Positions 9,525-18,152 of a stretch of DNA of 64,000 bases are shown here, piece by piece; the stretch's first letter is position 1, and each line of letters opens with the position of its first letter. The position numbers and the translations under genes are program-made. Source of the DNA: Thermocaproicibacter sp002397355 (GTDB taxonomy: Bacteria; Bacillota; Clostridia; Oscillospirales; Acutalibacteraceae); the NCBI GenBank assembly GCA_036830905.1, contig DAISNS010000001.1, positions 1-64,000 of the forward strand, in the 5' to 3' direction. A model generated the notes under the pieces. It was not told the origin of the DNA. It was given only the letters and a program-made list of their open reading frames with translations, and did no database searches.

Positions 9525-10543
9525 TGGAAGAAAAATCCGAAAGGATCGTTTCCACCGGGAAAAAGCACGGCGCGAAAAGCTTTTTCTCCAGTTGGGAATT
9601 CGCCCTCGCAATCATCTTTATCGCGGTCAGCGTTTTCTGCAGGGCAATTTCGCCTAACTACACGCCGGGAAATGTTCTGCGCGAGATGCCGAAGTACCTG
9701 GGCGAGATGTTCCTTTTGTTTCCCATGGCCTTTATCCTGCTGATGGGGGACATCGACATCTCGGTCGGCTCCATCGTGTGCCTTTCGGCCACGGTGTCCT
9801 GCTTCGCCTGCAACGCGGGGCTGCCGATCCCGGTCGTCGTTCTGATCGGCCTGCTGGTCGGCCTGCTCTGCGGCATGCTGAACGGCTTCATCCTCACGAC
9901 TTTCGTGGAGCTGCCCGCCATGATCGTCACGCTCGGCACGCAGATCGTTTACCGGGGCATCGCCGAGATCGTCCTGGGCAGCGGCGGCTCCATCTCTCTG
10001 AAGGATACGTCCGGGTTCAACGCGCTTGCCGGAAAAATCGGCCCGTTCCCGTACCTGTTCTTTCTCGTGATCCTTTTCGCCGTGGCGTTTGCCGTCGTCA
10101 GCGCGAAGACGCCTTTCGGGCGCAGTCTGTATGCGATCGGCAGCAACCACAACGCGGCGTTTTACTCGGGCGTCAAAGTGCAGAGGGTGCGCTTCATCGT
10201 CTTCTCCGTCACCGGCGCGATGGCCGGCCTGTGCGCGGTCTTCCTGACCAGCACGCTTTTCGGCGCCAACACCACGACCGGCAACGGCTTTGAAATGGAC
10301 GCGATCGCGATGGCCGTCTTCGGAGGAATTTCCACGGCCGGGGGCAAAGGACGGCTGGCCGGCGGCATCATTTCGGCTTTCATTATTATCTGCCTGCGCA
10401 TCGGTCTCGGCCAGATCAACATGAACCCCCAGATCATCCTGATTATCCTGGGCATCCTGCTCATCACGGCCGTCCTGGTGCCGAATGTTTCCTCGAGAAT
10501 CAACGCAAGGAACACGAAAAACAAGGTGCTCACGCGCAAATAA
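9524..10543 (+). CDS. Sugar ABC importer permease 2
   Basis: A 339-residue paralogue of the preceding permease, with a ~30-residue charged N-terminal tail, about ten membrane segments, the GDIDISVGSI motif and the coupling-loop motif GSNHNAAFYSGVK. The two-permease heteromer is characteristic of rhamnose and autoinducer-2 type importers rather than ribose importers, which usually use one permease gene. Starts one base inside the upstream stop codon behind GAGGAAAA. Confidence 0.92.
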   Translation: MEEKSERIVSTGKKHGAKSFFSSWEFALAIIFIAVSVFCRAISPNYTPGNVLREMPKYLGEMFLLFPMAFILLMGDIDISVGSIVCLSATVSCFACNAGLPIPVVVLIGLLVGLLCGMLNGFILTTFVELPAMIVTLGTQIVYRGIAEIVLGSGGSISLKDTSGFNALAGKIGPFPYLFFLVILFAVAFAVVSAKTPFGRSLYAIGSNHNAAFYSGVKVQRVRFIVFSVTGAMAGLCAVFLTSTLFGANTTTGNGFEMDAIAMAVFGGISTAGGKGRLAGGIISAFIIICLRIGLGQINMNPQIILIILGILLITAVLVPNVSSRINARNTKNKVLTRK

Positions 10544-10635
10544 ACCGCCCGTTCCTTTTTGCCGGCAGCGCGGCGGGCTTTCCCCTCCGCGTTCCGATAG
10601 AAGACCCAAGATATATTTTGACAGGAGGAAAAATC

Positions 10636-11766
10636 ATGAAAAGGTTTCTCAGCGTACTTCTCAGCGTCGGCCTGGCCGCTACCATAATGGGCGGCTGCAA
10701 CGGCAACACGACTCCGACGAACGCCTCTGGCACCGCCTCCACAAGCGGAGACGCTGCCAGCAGCGAAACCGCGTCCGGCGACGAGGCTTCTTCGGCTGCG
10801 GCCGCGGAGGGCGCAAGCGCAAAGGGCAAAACGTTTGCAATTGTGACCAAGGCCGCCGGCAACCCGTACAACGAAAAAGAAGCGGACGGCTTCAAGCAGG
10901 CGATTGAGCAGGAGGGCGGCACGTGCATCGTGAAGCATCCGGAAGCCGCCACCGCAGACGCGCAGGTTTCCGTGATCCAGTCCCTGATTTCCCAGAAAGT
11001 TGACAGCATCTGCATCGCCGCGAACGATGAAAACGCGCTGCAGGCGTCTTTGCAGGAGGCCATGCAGGCCGGCATCAAGGTCAGCTGCCTCGACTCCAAA
11101 ACAAACAAAGACAGCCGCCAGGTGTTCGTGAACCAGGCCGGCACCAAGGAAATCGGCCAGGCCCTGATGGACGCCGTACTCGACATCTCCGGCGGCTCCG
11201 GCGATTGGGCCATCCTTTCCGCCACTTCGCAGGCTGCGAACCAGAACGCCTGGATCGAAGCCATGAAGACGGTGATGAAGGACGCCAAGTATTCCAAACT
11301 GAACCTTGTCGAAGTCGCCTACGGCGACGATGAGCCCCAGAAGTCCACGGACCAGACGCAGGCTTTGCTTTCCAAGTACCCGAACCTGAAGGTCATCTGC
11401 GCCCCGACGACCGTCGGCATCTCCGCCGCGGCAAAGGTTCTGCAGGACAAGAAATCCAAGGTGAAACTGACCGGCCTCGGCCTGCCTTCCGAGATGGCCG
11501 CCTATATCGGCACGGATGCGGACCACTCCTGCCCGTACATGTTCCTGTGGAACCCGGTTGAACTCGGCCAGCTCGGCGCCTATACCTCCATTGCGCTCGT
11601 AAACGGCACCATTACCGGGAAAGCCGGCGACACCTTCGAAGCCGGCAAGATGGCCAACAGCCCGTACAAGGTTGTCGATGCCGCCGACGGCGGCACGGAA
11701 ATCATCCTCGGCGCTCCGTTTAAATTCGATCCGAGCAACATCGGCGAATGGAAGAGTGTATACTAA
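10636..11766 (+). CDS. Sugar-binding lipoprotein of the ABC importer
   Basis: A 376-residue periplasmic-binding-protein family 1 receptor. The signal peptide ends in a lipobox with Cys at residue 21 (TIMGGC), followed by a Ser/Thr/Ala/Glu-rich linker of ~40 residues and the type 1 binding fold (KTFAIVTKAAGNPYNEKE). The ATG chosen has AGGAGG seven bases upstream; the alternative TTG 18 bases earlier has none. The mutarotase gene follows almost directly. Family and context point to an L-rhamnose or similar deoxysugar ligand, not proven by sequence. Confidence 0.92.
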   Translation: MKRFLSVLLSVGLAATIMGGCNGNTTPTNASGTASTSGDAASSETASGDEASSAAAAEGASAKGKTFAIVTKAAGNPYNEKEADGFKQAIEQEGGTCIVKHPEAATADAQVSVIQSLISQKVDSICIAANDENALQASLQEAMQAGIKVSCLDSKTNKDSRQVFVNQAGTKEIGQALMDAVLDISGGSGDWAILSATSQAANQNAWIEAMKTVMKDAKYSKLNLVEVAYGDDEPQKSTDQTQALLSKYPNLKVICAPTTVGISAAAKVLQDKKSKVKLTGLGLPSEMAAYIGTDADHSCPYMFLWNPVELGQLGAYTSIALVNGTITGKAGDTFEAGKMANSPYKVVDAADGGTEIILGAPFKFDPSNIGEWKSVY

Positions 11767-11783
11767 ATCCTGAGGTGATTGCA

Positions 11784-12095
11784 TTGATCAAGGGCTTCAA
11801 GATGAAGCTTTATCCCGGCCAGGAAAAGGAATACGCGAGGCGCCACGCCCAGCTCTGGCCCGAGATGAAGAAGATGATTCACGACTACGGCGGGAAGAAT
11901 TACACCATCTTCCTCGACAAGGACACGCTTACGCTTTTCGGAACGATCGAGATCGAAGACGAAAAGCGCTGGGCGGCCGGCGCGGACACCGCGATCAACC
12001 GCAAATGGTGGGACTATATGGCCGACATCATGGAAACGAACCCTGACAACAGCCCTGTTACCACCGACCTTGTTCCGGTGTTCCATCTCGACTGA
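11784..12095 (+). CDS. rhaM: L-rhamnose mutarotase
   Basis: A 103-residue RhaM/RhaU family protein that interconverts alpha and beta anomers of L-rhamnose, supplying the isomerase with the right anomer. The family pattern is visible: KLYPGQEKEYARRHAQLWPEM near the start (read in two parts) and W-W in NRKWWDYMADIM near the end. The start is a TTG with GAGGTG six bases upstream, giving the usual family length of ~104; the upstream ATG at 11748 lies inside the binding-protein gene. It is the strongest single clue that the whole operon handles L-rhamnose. Confidence 0.9.
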   Translation: MIKGFKMKLYPGQEKEYARRHAQLWPEMKKMIHDYGGKNYTIFLDKDTLTLFGTIEIEDEKRWAAGADTAINRKWWDYMADIMETNPDNSPVTTDLVPVFHLD

Positions 12096-12102
12096 CGTGC
12101 GG

Positions 12103-12140
12103 AATGGCGGGAAGCTTCGGCTTCCCGCCATTTCTTACTT
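12103..12140 (+). terminator. Rho-independent terminator after the mutarotase
   Basis: A 13-bp stem (12103-12115 with 12120-12132) with a TTCG tetraloop, followed by TCTTACTTTTG. It closes the ABC-mutarotase operon. Confidence 0.85.
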
Positions 12141-12204
12141 TTGTATATTTCGCGGGCCCCCCTTTTTATCGGGACGGATTTTGATTATGATAACCTCATG
12201 CGGA

Positions 12205-12260
12205 CCGGCCGGGAGACGGAAGCTCCCCGGCCGCCCTTCCGCCCGGCGCGTGCCGGGCGG
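12205..12260 (+). promoter_or_regulatory. Two tandem GC hairpins in the leader of the isomerase gene
   Basis: The first stem pairs CCGGCCGGGAG (12205-12215) with CTCCCCGGCC (12223-12232) with one bulge; the second pairs CCGCCCGGC (12239-12247) with GCCGGGCGG (12252-12260). No T-run follows. They sit between the terminator and the Shine-Dalgarno sequence of the isomerase, so they may be a leader structure or mRNA stabiliser. Confidence 0.35.
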
Positions 12261-12294
12261 AGATCGTTCAAATTACGCGGGAGGGATTTTTAAG

Positions 12295-13791
12295 TTGGAA
12301 AAGATCAAGCAACCGGCAAGACCCCGTGTCGGCGTTTACTCCATGGGCCTGAAAGCCTACTGGGCGCAGTTCGAGGGGCTGCGCGGGAGGCTGCTGGGCT
12401 ACGGGCGGTTCATTGCCGACCGCGTGGGGGAGATGGGCGCCGACGTATTTTTCTACGGCATCGTGGACAGCCCGGAGGAAGGCGCCCGCTGCGGCGCGTA
12501 TTTCGCGGAGAACCGCGTCGACCTGATCCTCGCGCACAGCGCGACGTACTGCACCAGCGCGAGCGTCCTGCCGGTCCACCAGCGCTGCGGCGCGCCCGCG
12601 GTCGTGCTGAACCTGCAGCCGACCGCGCGCATCGATTACGAAAAGACGACCACCGGCGAATGGCTCGCCGACTGCGGCGCCTGCCCGGTGCCGGAGATTT
12701 CCAACGCGTTCAACCGCGCCGGGATCCCGTTCCGCGTGGTGAACGGCCTTCTGGGGGAGAGCGCGACGCCCGCCGGCTCGCTTGCGGACGAGAATACGGC
12801 CGGGCGGCCGGAAGCGGTGCGCGCGTGGAAAGAGATCGGCGAATGGGTGCGCGCGGCCGGCGTGAAGGCGGGCCTTGCGGCTTCCCGGTTCGGCTTCCTG
12901 GGCGGGTACTACTGCGGGATGCTGGATATGTACAGCGACTTCACGATGTTCCAGGCGCAGACCGGCGCGCACCTCGAGGTGCTGGAGATGGACGACCTGG
13001 GCCGGATGCTGAAGGAGGTCACCGACGGGGAAGCCGCGGAGAAGCGCAGGGAGATGGCGGAGTTTTTCGCCGTCGGCTCGACCGGCTCCGATCCGCGCAA
13101 CCATCCGCCGACGGAAGAGCAGCTTGCGTGGAGCGCCAGAGTCGCCGCCGCGCAGGAAAAGCTCGTGCGCGCGTACGACCTCGACGCGCTCTGCTACTAC
13201 TACCACGGAGCGCCGGGCAGCGAAGCCGAAAAGCTGCAGAGCGGCTTTATCGTGGGCCACAGCCTGCTGACGGCCCGGGGCGTCCCCTGCGCCGGCGAGG
13301 GCGACCTCAAGACCTGCCTGGCCATGAAGATCTGCGACATCCTCGGCGTGGGCGGGAGCTTCTGCGAGATCGTCGTCACCGACTATGTGGACGGAACCAT
13401 CCTGCTCGGGCACGACGGCCCGTTCCACCTCGCCATCGCCGACGGCAAGCCGGTCCTGCGCGGGCTCGGCGTCTACCACGGCAAGCAGGGGAGCGGCGTG
13501 AGCGTGGAGGCGAAGGTACGGACCGGGCCGATCACCAACCTCGGCACGACGCAGACCGTCGACGGGAAGCTCCGCTTCCTGATTTCCGAGGGCGAGAGCA
13601 CGGGCGGCCGGATCATGGCGATCGGCAACACCCAGACGCCGGTGCGGTTCGCAAAGGACCCCGACTCCTATATGGACGAGTGGTTCGCGCAGGCGCCCAC
13701 GCACCACTTCGCGATGAGCGTGGGGAAAAACGCGTCCCTGTTCCGGAAAACCGCCGACCTGCTCGGCATCCCCGCCGTCGTGCTGGAATGA
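12295..13791 (+). CDS. L-fucose/L-arabinose isomerase family protein
   Basis: A 498-residue protein with the N-terminal fold of the FucI/AraA isomerase superfamily and a C-terminal barrel domain. Expected role: aldose-ketose isomerisation of a (deoxy)sugar using a divalent metal; the region around GSFCEIVVTDYVDG and GLGVYHGKQGSG resembles the C-terminal part of such enzymes. The start is TTG with GGAGGG about nine bases upstream. It follows the rhamnose-type transport operon, so it may replace a classical RhaA isomerase, which is not in the window. Alternatives: L-fucose isomerase or a sulfo-sugar isomerase of the same family. Confidence 0.7.
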   Translation: MEKIKQPARPRVGVYSMGLKAYWAQFEGLRGRLLGYGRFIADRVGEMGADVFFYGIVDSPEEGARCGAYFAENRVDLILAHSATYCTSASVLPVHQRCGAPAVVLNLQPTARIDYEKTTTGEWLADCGACPVPEISNAFNRAGIPFRVVNGLLGESATPAGSLADENTAGRPEAVRAWKEIGEWVRAAGVKAGLAASRFGFLGGYYCGMLDMYSDFTMFQAQTGAHLEVLEMDDLGRMLKEVTDGEAAEKRREMAEFFAVGSTGSDPRNHPPTEEQLAWSARVAAAQEKLVRAYDLDALCYYYHGAPGSEAEKLQSGFIVGHSLLTARGVPCAGEGDLKTCLAMKICDILGVGGSFCEIVVTDYVDGTILLGHDGPFHLAIADGKPVLRGLGVYHGKQGSGVSVEAKVRTGPITNLGTTQTVDGKLRFLISEGESTGGRIMAIGNTQTPVRFAKDPDSYMDEWFAQAPTHHFAMSVGKNASLFRKTADLLGIPAVVLE

Positions 13792-13875
13792 CGCAGGGGC
13801 CGGGGAGAGCCCCTGCGCGGCGGGAGAAAGAGGCGAAATATCGGCTCCGGGCTGTTATTGCGCCGAAAAACGAGC

Positions 13876-13913
13876 TATAATGGAGAAGCCCCCGGCGCTC
13901 GCGCGCGGGGGCT
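13876..13913 (+). promoter_or_regulatory. Candidate promoter and leader hairpin of the aminopeptidase gene
   Basis: TATAAT (13876-13881) is a perfect -10 with no good -35. A stem of eight bases (13887-13894 with 13906-13913) lies in the presumed leader just downstream. Confidence 0.4.
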
Positions 13914-13993
13914 GGATCCGCCGTGCCGGCAGACGGGGGAAAACGCCGCGGCGCGGACGGCTCGCTTACAGTCAGGAAGGGAGACAGGTGGAA

Positions 13994-15349
13994 ATGGAAC
14001 AAAAAAGTGCCGCAATCTCCGCGGAGATGATCGAGGCGGCTTCCCAGAGCTACCGCAACGGCCCGCTGAAGGGCGTCACGGACAGCGTCGTGAAAAACGG
14101 CATCGCGAACACCGCTTACAGCCGCGAGGCGTCCATCCGGATGACCCCGATCTTTTCGGACGAGATCGAGGCCATGAGCGTCACGAACCAGAAGAAGAGC
14201 GGCCGCTGCTGGATTTTCGCGGGGATGAACGTCCTGCGGTATCATCTGAACGAGACGCTTCATTTCAAGACGCCGGATTTCGAGCTTTCGCAGGCGTACG
14301 TCATGTTCTGGGACAAGCTCGAAAAGGCGAACTACTTTCTGGAGAGCGTCCTGGAAACCGCGAAGGAAGACAAGGGCAGCCGCACCGTGATGTGGCTTTT
14401 CGGCACGCTGCTGAGCGACGGCGGGCAGTGGGACATGCTTGTCTCCATCATCCGGAAATACGGCGTCGTGCCGAAATACGCGATGCCGGAAGCGTTTGAA
14501 AGCAGCAACACGTCGAAGCTGGACGCCATTCTCTGCAAAAAGCTGCGCGCCGACGGCGTCAGGCTGCGCCGCATGGCCGCCGACGGCGAGAGCGCGGACC
14601 GGCTCGGGGCGGAAAAGGCCGCGATGGTGTCGGAGGTCTACGGCCTGCTGTGCTGCTTCCTCGGCGAGCCGCCGCGCACGTTCGATTTCGCGTACCGCGA
14701 CAAGGAGAACGTCTTCCACCGCGACGCCGGGCTCACGCCGCGGCGGTTCTACGAGAAATATTTCGGGAATTTCCTCGACGACTACGTCAGCGTGATCAAC
14801 GCGCCGACGGCGGGCAAGCCCCTGGGCCATACTTATACCGTAAGGTTCCTCGGCAACGTGGTCGGCGGCCGGCCGGTGACCTACCTCAACCTGGAGACCG
14901 GGGAGCTTGCGCGCACGGCCTGCCGGCAGATCCGGGACGGCCGCCCGGTCTGGTTCGGCTCGGACGTGGGCAAGATGTCGGAGCGGGAGCTCGGCATCCT
15001 GGACACGGCGATCTACAACTATGAGGGCGTGCTGCACACCGACCTCGGCATGTCGAAGGCCGATATGCTCGATTACGGCCAGACCTGCCTGACGCACGCG
15101 ATGATGCTGCTGGGCGTGGATATTGCGGAAGACGGCGGCATCGCGAAGTGGAAAGTGGAAAACAGCTGGGGCGACGACGTGGGCAAAAAAGGCTTTTTCG
15201 TCATGAGCGCCGAATGGTTCCGGACTTACGTCTGCCAGGTCGTGGTGAACAAAAAATATCTGACCGAAGAAGAGAGGGCGGCCCTCGGCGAGAAACCCGT
15301 CGTGCTGGAGCCCTGGGACCCGATCGGTTCCCTCGCGCGGATGGACTGA
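13994..15349 (+). CDS. pepC: Aminopeptidase C (C1 cysteine peptidase)
   Basis: A 451-residue bleomycin-hydrolase-type peptidase that trims N-terminal residues from cytoplasmic peptides and normally assembles as a hexamer. The papain-like triad is visible: Gln and Cys in NQKKSGRCWIFAG near residue 70, His in CLTHAMMLLGV and Asn in WKVENSWGDD near the C-terminus. The ATG is preceded by GGGAG nine bases upstream; earlier in-frame codons lie in the leader hairpin. It is a single-gene unit with its own terminator, with no functional link to the sugar genes that I can see. Confidence 0.93.
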   Translation: MEQKSAAISAEMIEAASQSYRNGPLKGVTDSVVKNGIANTAYSREASIRMTPIFSDEIEAMSVTNQKKSGRCWIFAGMNVLRYHLNETLHFKTPDFELSQAYVMFWDKLEKANYFLESVLETAKEDKGSRTVMWLFGTLLSDGGQWDMLVSIIRKYGVVPKYAMPEAFESSNTSKLDAILCKKLRADGVRLRRMAADGESADRLGAEKAAMVSEVYGLLCCFLGEPPRTFDFAYRDKENVFHRDAGLTPRRFYEKYFGNFLDDYVSVINAPTAGKPLGHTYTVRFLGNVVGGRPVTYLNLETGELARTACRQIRDGRPVWFGSDVGKMSERELGILDTAIYNYEGVLHTDLGMSKADMLDYGQTCLTHAMMLLGVDIAEDGGIAKWKVENSWGDDVGKKGFFVMSAEWFRTYVCQVVVNKKYLTEEERAALGEKPVVLEPWDPIGSLARMD

Positions 15350-15376
15350 CGGCCCGGTTTCCGCGCCCGCGCGAAA

Positions 15377-15426
15377 AGGCTCCCTGGGGATTCCGGAAAG
15401 AATCCCCAGGGAGCCTGTCTTTTGTT
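15377..15426 (+). terminator. Strong rho-independent terminator (pepC)
   Basis: A 17-bp perfect stem (15377-15393 with 15400-15416) followed by GTCTTTTGTTT. The reverse complement could also serve the converging TelA gene. Confidence 0.9.
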
Positions 15427-15438
15427 TGGCGCGCGCTT

Positions 15439-16572
15439 TCAGCGGATCTCGAGCAGCTTGTTTTTCAGGTCGCCTTCCAGCTTTCCGAGCTCCTGTTCGG
15501 CCTGGGCGCGCTTTTCGCGGCCGTCCCGCTGAATCTGGATCACCTCGTCCAGCGTGGAGATCAGCGTCTCGTTGGTGTGCTGCAGCGTTTCCAGGTCGAC
15601 GATGCCGCGCTCGGATTCCTTCTGGGTTGCGACCGTGGCCATCTTGAGCGTGTCCGCGTTTTTGCGCAGCAGCTCGTTCGTCATGTCCGTCACCTCGCGC
15701 TGCGCCTTCGCCGCCTGGGTGGAGTGCTCCACGCCCAGGGCCAGCACCATCTGGCTCTTCCAGAGCGGGATGGTGTTCACCAGCGTGGACTGGATCTTCT
15801 CGCTCATCAGCAGGTCGTTGTTCTGCACCAGGCGAAGCTGCGGCGCCATCTGGATGGACACCATGCGCGTCAGCTCGAGGTCGTGCAGCTTCTTGTCGAA
15901 CCGGTCGCACATGCCGGCGAAGTCGTTCGCCGCCTGCGCGTCCTCCGGCAGGCCGGACGACCTGGCCTTCTGCTGCAGGGCGGGCAGGTCGCTCCCGCGG
16001 GCCTGCCCCAGCTTTTTCCTGCCGGCGAGAAGGTACATCGACAGCTCCTTGAAGTAAGCGCGGTTCGCGTCGTACATCTTGTCCAGCATGGAGATGTCCT
16101 TCAGGAGCTGCACCTGGTGCGCTTCCAGCGCGTCGCAGATGCGGTCCACGTTCGTTTCGGCCTTGGCGTAGCGCGCCCTCATGGCCTGCAGCTTGTTGCC
16201 GCCGCGCTTCAGGCGCGCGAAGAAGCCCTTTTCCTCCTCGCCCACCTCGAAGCTCTTCAGCTCGGTTACGACGCCTGTCAGCATCTGGCCCACCTCGCCG
16301 AGGTCCTTGGTGCGCACGTTCTCCAGCGCGCGCTCGGAGAAGTCCGCCATCTTTTTCTGCGCGCCGGAGCCGTACTGCAGGATCTGGCCGCTGTTCGTCA
16401 GGTCGATTTTTGCGGAGAAATCCGCCACCATTTTCTGCTCTTCCGGCGTCAGCCGCGGCATCGGCGCCGTTTCCGCGGCGGCTTCGGCAAGCGGCGCGGC
16501 GCTGGGCGCAGCCGCCGGCTCCGCGCCGGATTCCAGCGTGAGCTCGGGGGAGGGAGTTTCGTTCTGATCCAT
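15439..16572 (-). CDS. TelA-family protein (toxic anion resistance family)
   Basis: A 377-residue TelA/KlaA-family protein. It has a Pro/Ala/Glu-rich N-terminal ~45 residues, then a long largely helical, Gln/Lys/Glu-rich region expected to form coiled coils (e.g. REVTDMTNELLRKNADTLKM). No catalytic motif. The family was named for tellurite resistance, but its core function is unknown; in Firmicutes it is linked to envelope stress. The ATG at 16572 has GGAGG eight bases upstream; an ATG 33 bases earlier lacks one. It follows the XpaC-type gene in the same operon, the classic xpaC-telA pairing. Confidence 0.85.
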   Translation of the reverse strand: MDQNETPSPELTLESGAEPAAAPSAAPLAEAAAETAPMPRLTPEEQKMVADFSAKIDLTNSGQILQYGSGAQKKMADFSERALENVRTKDLGEVGQMLTGVVTELKSFEVGEEEKGFFARLKRGGNKLQAMRARYAKAETNVDRICDALEAHQVQLLKDISMLDKMYDANRAYFKELSMYLLAGRKKLGQARGSDLPALQQKARSSGLPEDAQAANDFAGMCDRFDKKLHDLELTRMVSIQMAPQLRLVQNNDLLMSEKIQSTLVNTIPLWKSQMVLALGVEHSTQAAKAQREVTDMTNELLRKNADTLKMATVATQKESERGIVDLETLQHTNETLISTLDEVIQIQRDGREKRAQAEQELGKLEGDLKNKLLEIR

Positions 16573-16594
16573 AAGGGGGACCTCCTGTTTCAGT

Positions 16595-17896
16595 TTATTT
16601 TTCATCGGGCGGGGCGGCGGCCGGCCCGGCGTCCGTTTGTTTCCGGAAATCGCTGCCGGTCAGGCCCTCCTGCTTCAGCATGGCCTCAAGCGCGGAAATG
16701 TCGGAGGAAACGTCGAGCGCGTCGTCGGCGTAGAGGCTGTCCAACAGAGTCTCGAACGCAACGTTCACCGTGTCCAGCGCGCTTTCGATCTCCGCTTTCG
16801 CCTTGGCGATATTTTCGCCCTGCACGGGCTGCGACTCGAATTCCCGGTAAGCGTTCGTCAGCTTCAGCACCGTGGGAAGATAATAGCGCATCAGGCGGCG
16901 GATCTCCGGCAGCTTCCCGGGGTGCTGCTCCACGCACTGAAAAATGCGCGACGAGACGTTTTCGAGGCGGTCCAGCTTGTCGGAGATCACTTTGCCCGGC
17001 AGCGCGTCGTTCACCGCGCGGATCTGCCGCAGGTACTCCGCGCCCTCCTGCCGCACGGCGTCCAGCGCGGCGCGGCGCGGGTCGGCCTGCTCCGCTTCCT
17101 TCGCCCTGCGGGCGGCCTCTTCGCGGGCCTCATAGGATTTTTCCGCTTCCAGATAGGTCTCGTAGGTCTCGTTGTCCGCAAGGAAGTACGTTTCGGTGCG
17201 GTCCAGGTGGCCCTGCGGGCACGCGCCGGAAGAGATCATTTTGCGCAGGTCTTTTTTCGTGCGCTCCACCGGCTGGCCGGCCGCGGCGGCGAGTTGTTCC
17301 ACCGTGCCGAAAGTCGCGCCGTCCAGCGCGTCGAGGTAGCGCGCGAAGCGGCGGGCGCGGCGGCGCAGCGAGATCCCCCAGCCGGCAAGGGCGAGCGCCG
17401 CCCCCGTGAACGGCAGCAGCACGGCGAGGGCGGTGCCGGCGGTGAACGCGCTGAGCGCCCCCGCCGCGCCCACGGCCCCCACGACGGCGCTCGCGACGGC
17501 GAGCGGGATGCCGAACGCGAAGCCGAAGACGGCGCACACCAGGCCGCCGACGCTGCCCGGCATCGCGCTGCGGAAAGCGGCCCGGCGGCCTGCGGGCCGC
17601 CCCGCGTGCCTGACGGGGTCCTTCATCGGGACGCCGTCGTACGGGCTTTCGTATTTTTTCCGCACAGGCCGGACCGGATCCTTCTGTCCGTCGCCGAACG
17701 ATTCCCCCACGCCGTGGGCGATGTCCCGCACCGTGCCGCCCACGGCGCGCCCGATCTCGCCCACGGTGCGCCCGACCTCCTCGTAATCGCCGGCGCGCGC
17801 GGCCTCCTTGATTTTTCTCTGCAGCTCTGGATAATCCGCGTGCCTGAGGGCGCGGTCAACCTTCTTTTCAAACTCCGAGTAATCCGATTTGCCCAT
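16595..17896 (-). CDS. XpaC-family protein (5-bromo-4-chloroindolyl phosphate hydrolysis family)
   Basis: A 433-residue membrane protein. Residues 1-45 are helical and charged, a hydrophobic double segment lies near 115-165, a small winged-helix-like segment (TVEQLAAAAGQPVERTKKDL) follows, and the C-terminal half is the helical XpaC domain. Despite its name, phosphatase activity is not established for the family. Longer than the ~200-residue Bacillus XpaC because of the N-terminal additions. The start has GGAGG six bases upstream, and a near-consensus sigma-A promoter sits upstream. Transcribed together with the TelA-family gene. Confidence 0.8.
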   Translation of the reverse strand: MGKSDYSEFEKKVDRALRHADYPELQRKIKEAARAGDYEEVGRTVGEIGRAVGGTVRDIAHGVGESFGDGQKDPVRPVRKKYESPYDGVPMKDPVRHAGRPAGRRAAFRSAMPGSVGGLVCAVFGFAFGIPLAVASAVVGAVGAAGALSAFTAGTALAVLLPFTGAALALAGWGISLRRRARRFARYLDALDGATFGTVEQLAAAAGQPVERTKKDLRKMISSGACPQGHLDRTETYFLADNETYETYLEAEKSYEAREEAARRAKEAEQADPRRAALDAVRQEGAEYLRQIRAVNDALPGKVISDKLDRLENVSSRIFQCVEQHPGKLPEIRRLMRYYLPTVLKLTNAYREFESQPVQGENIAKAKAEIESALDTVNVAFETLLDSLYADDALDVSSDISALEAMLKQEGLTGSDFRKQTDAGPAAAPPDEK

Positions 17897-17958
17897 TCTT
17901 ATCCTCCGGAAGTCTCTGCACCTCGGCCGCACCGATCCTGCGGCGGTTCATCATTTCC

Positions 17959-17987
17959 ATTATAGCGTGCCCCGGGCAAAATAACAA
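17959..17987 (-). promoter_or_regulatory. Sigma-A promoter of the xpaC-telA operon
   Basis: On the minus strand TTGTTA (17982-17987) and TATAAT (17959-17964) are separated by exactly 17 bases. Confidence 0.75.
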
Positions 17988-18152
17988 CTTCCCTTTTGCC
18001 CTTTGGCGGCGAAAAACGCTGGAAATGCCTGCCCGGGCGCCGGAGGCCGCCCCATGGCCATTTTCCCCCGGGAAAGCGCAAAAAATCCGGGGGCGGGGTC
18101 AGGCGGCCGTAAACGGGCCGCGCCCTGCTCCCGGACGGGAATCCGGAAAAAT

